Shown piece by piece: positions 55,926-64,000 of a DNA stretch of 64,000 nt. The stretch covers positions 57,450,395 through 57,514,394 of the forward strand of contig NC_088783.1 of NCBI RefSeq assembly GCF_958450345.1, read 5' to 3'. The position numbers and the translations under genes are program-made. The notes under the pieces were generated by a model. It was not told the origin of the DNA and did no database searches. It saw nothing but the letters and a program-made list of their open reading frames with translations. Each line of letters opens with the position of its first letter. Position 1 is the first letter of the stretch. Source of the stretch: Calliphora vicina (Eukaryota; Arthropoda; Insecta; Diptera; Calliphoridae).

Positions 55926-58240
55926 CCGATTTTGTTCCTATTTCATGTTTCTCCTCTAACAAAATGGAGATTTTATTAAAGTTTACCCACCTGATTAGTT
56001 CAAAATTATTATATTGCTCACAATATATCCCATTTCCTTAGTATTACAGTTATTTTTCCAACAAAATGGCGATTTTATTTTGAATATTATTGATTTGAAT
56101 TTATATTTTGTGACACGACAACCCTAAAAATATTCTCTCCTCTTTCGTACAAATGGCGCATTGTATAATGAAGCGTCTATTGTATATGAAAAACAAAAAT
56201 AAAAAAAAAAAAAATCTCAAACTAAATCCAAAAAATATGTATAGTATATATAACTACAACAATATTCTCACGCAATATTTTTGCACTTTCATGTTTTTAC
56301 TATTCATTATTGGGAAAAATGTTTTGTAGAGAAAGTGTATGTGGTAATATTATAAAAACGCAAAACTCATATCACAGACATTAACCAAACTCTGAATACA
56401 AAAAAATAAATAACACACAGCTAAAAAGATTTCATTTTCTGTAAATTTAGATTTTTCACTTAAATTCAAAAATGCTACGCTACGAGCAAGTTCATTTTTT
56501 ACACGGATTAATTTTCAATTAAACTACACACCTTGTTACATACCTATAGAGAATATTAATTAAATTACTACATGAGTTTTTCACATGTCAATAAAAAGGT
56601 AAACAAGAATGTATTTACAAAATTTGGAAGAAAAAAAAATCGAAATCGGTACTTCAGTTTTCCATTGTATGGCAATATTCAATATTTTGAATAACGGTAC
56701 TACTGATACACTGCAAAAATATTATAAGCTATTAGAGTTCCCCAAACAATAGGTAAGAAAATGAAAATTTGGTGCGGTTTTTTATCAGTTTAATTTCAGA
56801 TGGCAAAATTTATAAGAAATTGATGAAGCAGCAGCAGTCAGTACTAAAGTGAAATTTTAATAAAATGTTTTGTGAAATATCTAAAAATTATGGTTATAAG
56901 AAATAAATAAATTTTTAATAAAAAAAAACAGTGTTTTTTATGTATTTTATTTTATTTCTTTCTCTTTTATTATTTTTCCCAAAATATTTTTTATAAAATA
57001 TTTTTTTACCCTATTACTATAGCACAAAGTGTTTAAAATATGTTTTCTGTCCAGTGTATTTTGGTTTAAATCTTAGTTTTTAAAATTAAGTTATATTTAT
57101 TATGTAGTACATTTTGTAAGAATAACAAATATTTGCAAAAAGCCTATTTTCGTATATTTTTTTTCCAAATTATTGTCCGTATGTTTTAATAATCTAAATT
57201 CATGTTTTTCTTATAGAAACCGTACATTTTCTTTTAAATGTATGACTGTACTTTACGCGCCTTTTTTCTGTGTGTGTGTTTTGTTGTTGTTAACCCAAAA
57301 GAGACAAGAAAAACATTTGTATTTTTTTATGTATCTCTGGTTTCTCTGCAATTGTTGTTGCTTTTATTTTATAGTTGGTCCTCTACATTGTATACAACAT
57401 AATAGTTGTTTTTTTTTTGTTCTCTTATTTACTTTTAGCAACTAACCGGCTGTGCCTTTCTCTTTTTTTTGATGTGGAAAATAATATACATAGCGTTTTT
57501 TTTGTTATTATTATTTTGTGTAGTCATGTTTTTAAAATACATATGTAGTAAAGGCTTGTACTGAAAATTTGCAAATATTTTATGGAAATTCTATAAAATT
57601 TGATTAGGTTCGAATTAGTACACCTTTTACAGACATTTATGATATATGTATGTATATAGCCTTTAGCTTATGAGGTTGTGTGAATTTTACCACTTTACAT
57701 TTTAGCTAAAAATTGTTTCGTTAATATTTGCTTTTTAAAAAATATTAACAAAACAGGCACATTATGTTGCAAACATTTTAAAAACTTAAAAAAAGGCAAT
57801 TTCGAGTCCTCCCGAATCCACAAAAATTTACTAGAGCGCCCTCTGGCGGCACTCAAAAATAAAATAAACCTCCATGTCCATGATTATGACATATAGAGGT
57901 CAAATAAATCTCTAATTACTATGTCAAAGTTGAGGTTCATGTGCAATTATTAATGAGTAGTTTTAAGCAATTACACAAAATTTGTCTAAGTGTGTTAATA
58001 AGTTCACTAGAGCTGCATATAAAAATGCATAAGTTGGCAACTCGTTCTAAATAAAAATAGGGGAAATGTAGGCAGCGTTACCGTTGTGTAAATTAAAAAA
58101 GCCGTACAAAGGAGAAATTTTCCGATAAAAATAAAAATTCTTTTTATTTATACAAGAAATCGTCTTGTCTATTAACTATATAGATTATAAATGGGCAGCA
58201 TACACAATTTTATATATTTTTGGTTTATTAAAGCTATGTA
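55926..58240. other. AT-rich intergenic DNA without recognised features
   Basis: Between the Dsp1 distal promoter area and DIP1. Contains T-rich stretches and GTT microsatellites (57285-57295). No gene, array or paired ends are supported. Confidence 0.5.
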
Positions 58241-58347
58241 TACATGGTTGTCAGATCTTACAACGTTGTCAGAAAAATGTTCAGTAGATGGTTAACAACC
58301 ACATAAGTTCACCATTTTCTGACGTTTTAAGATCTAACAACCGTGTA
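58241..58347. mobile_element. Short palindromic element (MITE-like), 107 bp
   Basis: The left end TACATGGTTGTCAGATCTTA pairs with TAAGATCTAACAACCGTGTA at the right. The pairing continues inward (ACGTTGTCAGAAAA / TTTTCTGACGTT). No target duplication beyond TA can be argued. Non-coding. Confidence 0.6.
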
Positions 58348-58754
58348 TTATTTGCTTAATACAAAGAATTCCATTATAATTAGCGGTTATTTACAATATA
58401 AACAGATTCTTGTTTAAAATATTGCTGTAACATAACTTACCCCCATTATCACAAACACTTGTTATGTGTAAACTTATAAATTAAAATAATTTTTGTATGA
58501 AAACTGTCATTTTAACTTTAGGTTCAAATTTCATAATGTCAATTTTCCATATCTGCATTTTAAAATTACTAGTGTTGGCAACTCTAAATGGTGTCTCCAC
58601 ACGCAATAAACTTGGAAATAATGATATACTAAACTGTCAAATTCTATTGTGAACACATGGTAGTTCACGTGTGGAGCTCAGAAACAGTTATTTGCACATA
58701 TATTGCGATAAGAATAAGAAATTACAAAAACAAATTTCATGAATATGTATTCTA

Positions 58755-58860
58755 CCCCAATATTATTGCTTCATTATTAAAAAATTTAGCTCAGACAACT
58801 TTGTCTTGACAACAGACGTCATTAAATGTCATGAGAAATATTTGTCAAATATAGACAGGC
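58755..58860. mobile_element. Truncated MITE of the CCCCCTGTCTATAC family (right half)
   Basis: Matches the right half of the copies at 25927 and 55273 (ATTATTGCTTCATTAT, CAGACAACTTTGTCTTGACA, ATTTGTCAAATATAGACAGG). The left half is missing. About 510 bp upstream of the DIP1 start. Confidence 0.65.
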
Positions 58861-58916
58861 GATTATTCTTCGTGTTGACGAGAAATTAGTGCTGTTCTGC
58901 GGTTTTTGTTTACAAA

Positions 58917-59233
58917 CAGTTGGCAACACTCTTTTTTTAGCATATGGTTTTTTTTTTACAAAACTTCTGGCAACATTAATACCGGCTCGTTTGTATTCAT
59001 TAAAAATATGTTAAAATCTGAAATTTGTAGTAATCCTACCATTTTATCAACGTAAACATGATATTTAAACCGATATATATATGCTATTTCTTCTTTGAAG
59101 TGAACTTTTAAAGCTGTATAGTGTGGCGTTTCAATGGTGGTAGCTTGCAAGCAGTTGGTATCACTATTTTTAGCATGTTTTTTTTTTAATAAAAAACATC
59201 TGGCAACACTTATAACTGCCCTATTTGCATTCT
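58917..59233. repeat. ~83-bp duplication upstream of DIP1
   Basis: 58917-59000 and 59152-59233 share CAGTTGG, a T-run with TTTTTAGCAT, CTGGCAACA, and a GTTTGTATTC / ATTTGCATTC ending, 235 bp apart. The copies contain GGCAACACT words. The second copy falls in the likely promoter or 5' UTR of DIP1. Confidence 0.65.
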
Positions 59234-59373
59234 CAAGAAACAGTCGCCATTTTCATTCATTCATTCGGGAACAGTCGTATTGGAAACAACAATCTCCGGT
59301 TTTTGTTCGTTACAAGAATAATAGAAAGAAAAAGTTAATTTAAAAAAAGAATTAAAACAAAAAAATATTTAAC

Positions 59374-62300
59374 ATGAATCGCAGACGTGCTCCAAATAGT
59401 AATCAAAAAGCTTTTGTTGCTGGTGGTGTTCTTGTAAGTATTAAAAGATTCTTATAAAAAAAGAAAATAATTTCACCAGATTTGTTATTAGGAATATAGT
59501 ATGTACATATGAATGTATATTATGAATCAATTAATCAAGAGCTTAGTCATTCTTAGTAAAATATTATTATACATACTAATTCTATTTATTTTTTTTGTTA
59601 TTTTTTTTTCTTAATAAATAAAATTAATGTTTTAATTTTTATTTCTTTTTATAATTTTACAGCGAAAAAGTCAGTATTATGGTTGAAAGAAAAAAAATCA
59701 ATAAACCAAATTCTTAGACTTTTTTGCAATAATCTTTAGAAGCGCTACTATTTTCTTATGTGTATACTAGTTTTTATAACTTAAGAGAGTTGAGGTTTGT
59801 GTTAATTCTCTTTGTTTTCACCCCCTCACAAACGCATACATACTTTGCTCTCTTATGAGTTATATCAACTTGGCGATTTTTTTTTCGTGTGAGTTTCGTT
59901 GTGAAATATGAGCCAGATATTAGCGCTTTTGAACGATTATTGGAAATCGTTCTATGTGAACTTTTGCTTAAATTATCAGTTTTGTGTCCTATAGTTATGT
60001 ACATTTTATTTTGCTCATTACTCAAACGACAAAGAAAACCAATTCTTCTTAAAGAAGAAACTACATGAAGTTTTTAAATCATTTTGTTTAAATATAAAAC
60101 TGTTTCAACATAGACATTTTACAAGGATCAGGTGATTATTTTATTTCATTTAGATCGTATTATATTGAAATAAAATAATTACTTGAGGCTTCAGTCACAC
60201 TGTGTTGTAATACAAAAAGAAATTGTATTTTCTACATGCAGTTTTAATACTTAAACAAAATGGTTTAAAAAATCAAGTGTAAAAAACAAAATGTGGGAAA
60301 TTCTCCAAAGTTGTTGGCGTTGATGGTGTAGATTTGACACCCCCTAAAAATATTGGTGGTGGCTTTTTACAAAATCGTCCACCCTTAACCAACTCTTTAC
60401 AGTTTTCATCCACTATAAACAAGCATTTTTCAAACTCTTAATTTGTGGGAAATTTTAAACAAATTTTGAGTTTTTTTTTTTGTTAAATGTTTGTTTATCT
60501 TTGTTTAAATTTATTGTTTATAAATGAAACAAAACGATATATGTAGATATGTTTGGGTTTTTAGCTGCAGAAAATGTTCATAGCTATTCCTAAACTATAG
60601 TTTCAGTAGTAATATAAAAAATATACCTACATAAAATCAGAAAAACCAAACTAACCTGATGTGTGGCACAAAAATAAATGAAATAAACATGTTGGTGTTG
60701 AAGTCTTGCGTACAGGATAAATACCGCCATTATTTGGGTTATTGGTAATATTTTTTATGTAAACGTTAGTATGTATTTTGTAAGTTTAAGTTATCTACTA
60801 TAATTCAATACAGTAATTTGTTTTCTTGTTTAAATTTTGTAATAATTGTATAAGATTGCATTAATTTATTTTTACATTTAATTATAATTTATTAAAAATT
60901 AATTTAGGATCCAAGTACCCCTGTTAAAAAGGCTGCTGCACCACAGCCCGTTGCCACACCAAAGCAAGCGGCATCTCCAGTGCCACAAAAAACACAAACA
61001 AATGTTGTACCACCATTGGAACCACCACCAGAGAATCCCTTCAGAGAAAGTTCCCTGACTCTTGATACCTCCGATCTTGTGGATGAAAATGGCAAAGTTA
61101 AATTCAAGAAAATCTTCATGACCCGCAAGAAGGCTTCCGGTAGGTTTTATTTACGTTTTGTTTAATGTTTCAGTAATAGTGGGTGGGTGAGTGCGCAAAT
61201 CACCTACAAACTTTTGCAACAGTAAACTAAATGATGCATTGATTTCAGCAATATGCATTAAAAGCAAATATTTTTTTCGATCGCTAAACTTTAGTTATGT
61301 TTGTTATACACAAACATTTCTATAGAAATTCTTGTTATACACAATATTTTCTATAGAAAATCTTATTATACACAAAATTGTCTACAGAAAATTTTGTTAT
61401 ACACAAAATTATTCATAGAAAATCTTGTTATACACAAACATATTTATAGAAAATTGTGTATAACACAATTTCCATACTTTAATTTCTCTTGAAATTACTT
61501 TAATCTCATTGTCATTTTAATTACTCTCCGTAATACTCTGCATCTAATTAACAACTTGTGTTTTATTTTTTTTTTGTATATTTCCTCAGTTCGCACCAAG
61601 GAGAAGCGTATTAGACAAAATCGCCGCTTGCGTAAAACCATCATACCCAAGAATGGTTTGATGGCTCTCAATGAATTGAGGGGAGTCTCCATCAGCGAGT
61701 TCACAGTTAGTAGCAATCCTGGCGGTGGCTTTACCGCACTGGTAACTGTTAACAACAGCCAGTATGAGGGACGTGGCAACTCAAAGGCAGCATCTAAAAA
61801 TAATGCCTGCGAAAAGGCTTTGCGAGATTATATTATTGCTAAATTGCGCGAGAATCCCCGTAATCAAAAGGGAGGCGGCAACAGCAGCTGCAATAATTCG
61901 GTGTGCAATGAACCCATGGACACTAGCGATGACAATACACAGAACTCAAATAATGAAGATGCTGACGATGTGCCCATGATTAATTTGGCTTCGTTTGCCA
62001 TCTACAAACTGTTCTCGGATTGGGAAAGTGAGGGTTATGTTATACCGGAAATGCATCCAGTCATGGGTGGTAATGCAAGCGACAATGAAGGAGCGTCCGC
62101 TGCCAAGGAGCCCAAGAAGGCACCCATACGCAATGAATTGCCACCCAATTGGGAGGCTATGCATCCAGCATCGTTATTGTGTGTGATGCGTCCAGGTGTT
62201 ACCTATGTCGATAAGGGTTCCAGTGGCGAGAAACCACATGTCTTGCAATCGTTGGGTGTCACCGTTGATGAGCAGGAATTCGTGGCCACAGGTCGCTCTA

Positions 62301-62410
62301 AGAAATTGGCCCGCCGCAATGTGGCCGCTTTAGCTTGTAATACTTTGTTCAATACCAATTTTGAGCTGGACATAACAGTTGAGTCTGCTGCACCCGCTAA
62401 GGAAGTGTAA
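59374..62410 (+). CDS. DIP1: DIP1-like protein with two double-stranded RNA-binding domains
   Basis: Coding exons 59374-59433 (phase 0, GTAAGT donor), 60908-61139 (donor GTAGGT after the G of a split codon) and 61590-62410. Joined, they give 370 residues: MNRRRAPNSNQKAF..., a Pro/Ala-rich linker (~23-64), a basic stretch (99-113, RTKEKRIRQNRRLRK) that could be a nuclear signal, dsRBD 1 (117-183: PKNGLMALNELRG ... SKAASKNNACEKAL), an acidic spacer, and dsRBD 2 (290-351, ending GRSKKLARRNVAALA). The paired dsRBDs without a deaminase domain fit Drosophila Disconnected-interacting protein 1, a nuclear dsRNA-binding protein. The name is inference; the dsRBD assignment is firm. ATG context AACATG is good for a fly. 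It is divergent from Dsp1 and convergent with the NOC4-like gene. Confidence 0.85.
59434..60907 (+). other. DIP1 intron 1
   Basis: GTAAGT ... TTTAG, 1474 bp. AT-rich. It contains the putative alternative terminal exon at 59663 and otherwise no recognised repeats. Confidence 0.75.
59663..59686 (+). CDS. Candidate alternative terminal exon of DIP1
   Basis: A good acceptor (TTTTTATAATTTTACAG) in intron 1 precedes CGA AAA AGT CAG TAT TAT GGT TGA, in phase with exon 1, giving a 27-residue product ending RKSQYYG. CAATAAAC follows at about 59698. It is either a short alternative end, a poison exon, or a chance acceptor. Low confidence. Confidence 0.3.
   Translation, partial: RKSQYYG
61290..61480. 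repeat. ~37-bp tandem repeat in DIP1 intron 2
   Basis: About five units of TTGTTATACACAAAATTTTC plus TATAGAAAATC lie within the 450-bp intron 61140-61589. TTGTTATACACAA recurs and the last unit ends with its inverse (TTGTGTATAACACAA). Confidence 0.8.
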
Positions 62411-62781
62411 AGCAACAACAGCTCCAGCATTGCAGCAGTAGTTCTAGTATTATACAAACAAAATTCATTGTATGACTTTAAAAAAAAAGAAAACATTGGA
62501 GAATTGGACAGTTTTTTTTTTAATTCAAATATTACATGAAACAAGACACAATTTTAAAATCTCCCCTCCCAACAAAAAAAAAACACAAAAACAACATAAC
62601 ACGTGTAGTAGTAGACATTAGTTTTACCCCCTTAGTCATAATTTATAAATGGTTTATAAAACAAAATTTACATACAAAATCTGTTTTATAAACCTTTGAT
62701 AAAAACAAAAATTAATAAAAAATCTAAAAAAAAAATTTTGTTTTTCTTTTTAATTAAATTTATTCAAAAGCAAATTCTTAA
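62411..62781. other. Convergent 3' UTR region between DIP1 and the NOC4-like gene
   Basis: 371 bp between the two stop codons. A plus-strand AATAAA at 62714-62719 and a minus-strand AATAAA (62759-62764) lie close together, so the two transcripts probably abut or overlap at their 3' ends. Confidence 0.6.
62759..62764 (-). terminator. Polyadenylation signal of the NOC4-like gene
   Basis: AATAAA on the minus strand, 18 bases after the stop codon (62782-62784). Confidence 0.5.
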
Positions 62782-63162
62782 TTACACTAGACACCAGTGT
62801 TGTTGGAATTTATCATTTTTAGGCAAAAATACCGTTTGTGGACGTTCAAAAGCCAGAGCATACTGTTTAGATTTCTTGGTAATTTCCTGATCAAATATCT
62901 GTTGATGATGAAATAAAAAAAACAAGTTAAAATTTTGTTTAAAAAATAATTACAAGAAGCAAACTTACATCATCTTCTTTAACTTCCAAAACTGTTGATA
63001 AATCCCATTCTTTATTGGGCAATGGCTGTGCTATAAATCTGGCAGCTGTGGCCACTGAGGGTATGGCATGCTTTTGTAAGGCCACAACTTCCCAAAGAGA
63101 ACTTTTGATAGCATTCGATTTTGTGGGTTCACGTTCTTCCATTATAAAGGGATCCTCGGCCA
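62782..63162 (-). CDS. Noc4: NOC4-like nucleolar protein, C-terminal two exons (partial)
   Basis: The minus-strand exon 62969-63162 (acceptor CTTTTAG; begins with the last two bases of a split codon) encodes AEDPFIMEEREPTKSNAIKS then SLWEVVALQKHAIPSVATAA and ends EVKEDD at a GTAAGT donor. A 70-bp intron follows. The last exon 62782-62898 encodes IFDQEITKKSKQYALAFERP to ...QHWCLV and a stop. The order (SSLWE..LQ.H..P.V..AA, D(I/Y)F...K, short hydrophobic end) matches the C-terminus of NOC4L/Noc4, a CBF/Mak21-family factor needed for small ribosomal subunit assembly in the nucleolus. About 103 residues of an expected 500+ are here; the rest is upstream beyond 63169 and probably beyond the window. 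Tail to tail with DIP1. Confidence 0.78.
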
Positions 63163-63169
63163 CTAAAAG

Positions 63170-64000
63170 AATTGGATGAGAAATAAAAATTATTAATAAA
63201 CGAAATATTTGATAACCACAAACTTAAAGAAATGTTATTAAAAAAATACTAGGAACAGTCATATATGGTAAAATCATATCAAAAGTTTTTCTGCGAAAAA
63301 ATAAAAGGGTTTTTTTTGTATACTCTTCACCATGAGGGGTAAGGGTATAGAGACGACTAATATGGAATTTTTATTCATAATTGGGCTGGATCAGCCTCTA
63401 TTTTGCCTTATCGGCAAGGGCTGTATTTTACCTTATCCGTTTATAATTTCTACATTTTTCAGAGACCGAAAATAAGGGGTCCTCTTTCATTTCAATGATA
63501 ATTTCACAAACTTAACGATTTAAAAAACGTTTTTTATGTTATAACACTGAATGAGTGATTTAAAAGGTAACATTTTAGGTTAGTGGTTGAGAGAAACAGA
63601 AAAGAAAACAAGTAGGAGTGTTATATTCGGGTGTGCCGACCACTTCTTTTTGGTCTCGTAGTGGGATCAAAATATCAATCAATCAAAATAAATGTTCTAA
63701 CACAAAAATTGTATGTCTTGACTTACAAAATATTTATTTTGATAGATATTCCACTCGCATCCCACTACGAGACCAAAAAGCTCTTAAGGGAATAGACCTA
63801 AGCTTTCTTTTGAGCAAAAAAAAAATTTTAAAAAACGCCCGCTTTGGAAAAAATGTTCGATTTTGAAAAAAAAAACCTGAAAAATTGCATGTTTTGAGTT
63901 ACAAAACATTTATTTTGAAAGATATCCCACTAAGCCACCAATATGTCTGAAAGGAAAATATGCAAGCGTTATTTGGGCAAAAAAAGGGTCCATTTTGAAA
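63170..64000. other. NOC4-like intron or upstream DNA with element relics
   Basis: Upstream of the 63162 acceptor, so probably intronic. Contains TACTCTTCACCATGAGGGGT (63320) and a strong inverted repeat (63646-63780). No upstream NOC4-like exon is recognised up to the window edge. Confidence 0.45.
63646..63780. repeat. Inverted repeat, 21-22-bp arms
   Basis: CTTTTTGGTCTCGTAGTGGG (from 63646) is mirrored by CCCACTACGAGACCAAAAAG (to 63780), with a ~93-bp A/T-rich spacer. ATATCCCACTA recurs near 63922, hinting at a repeat family continuing past the window. Confidence 0.65.

Overview
This is an AT-rich, gene-poor stretch of insect nuclear DNA, most likely from a higher (calyptrate-type) fly. 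The basis is that the three recognisable protein-coding loci read as dipteran genes with GT-AG introns: Dsp1 (HMGB-type corepressor), a two-dsRBD protein that I call DIP1, and the C-terminal end of a NOC4-like ribosome-biogenesis protein. From memory all three are X-linked in Drosophila melanogaster, which fits one ancestral linkage group (Muller A). No species name can be read from the sequence.

Layout. Positions 1-53.1 kb are essentially the 5' part of Dsp1, read right to left. A tiny first coding exon (53093-53116, MEHFHQIQ) and a large glutamine-rich exon (31889-32614) are 20.6 kb apart. The exons for the two HMG boxes are not in the window, so the next intron exceeds 31.8 kb. An alternative proximal start (MSEHSAWG...) extends the large exon. 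From 59.4 to 62.4 kb is DIP1 (plus strand, three coding exons), divergent from Dsp1. From 62.78 to 63.16 kb is the 3' end of the NOC4-like gene (minus strand), tail to tail with DIP1.

The rest is repeats and decayed transposons, mostly inside Dsp1 introns. The outstanding one is an 8.4-kb Foldback-like element (12052-20483). It has a 9-bp target duplication and two inverted arms built from near-identical 172-bp tandem repeats, about 11 units on the left and 21 on the right. Its mirrored core contains further tandem repeats, and it has no transposase. Degenerate ~120-bp TTCGAA-rich arrays lie on both sides of it in opposite orientation. Other elements are: arrays of a TTATGTC-AA-GACATAA dyad (25.4-27.3 and 29.6-31 kb); a Tc1/mariner-type remnant (42558-45196) carrying a nested inverted-repeat element filled with a ~43-copy 24-bp satellite; four copies of a MITE with 3-bp TWA duplications; a hAT-like MITE with an 8-bp duplication; two oppositely oriented mariner-like transposase fragments; and a ~36-bp minisatellite.

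Functionally, the window shows a chromatin regulator whose first introns have become a transposon and satellite reservoir, next to two compact housekeeping-type genes. I found no tRNA, rRNA, CRISPR array or intact transposase.
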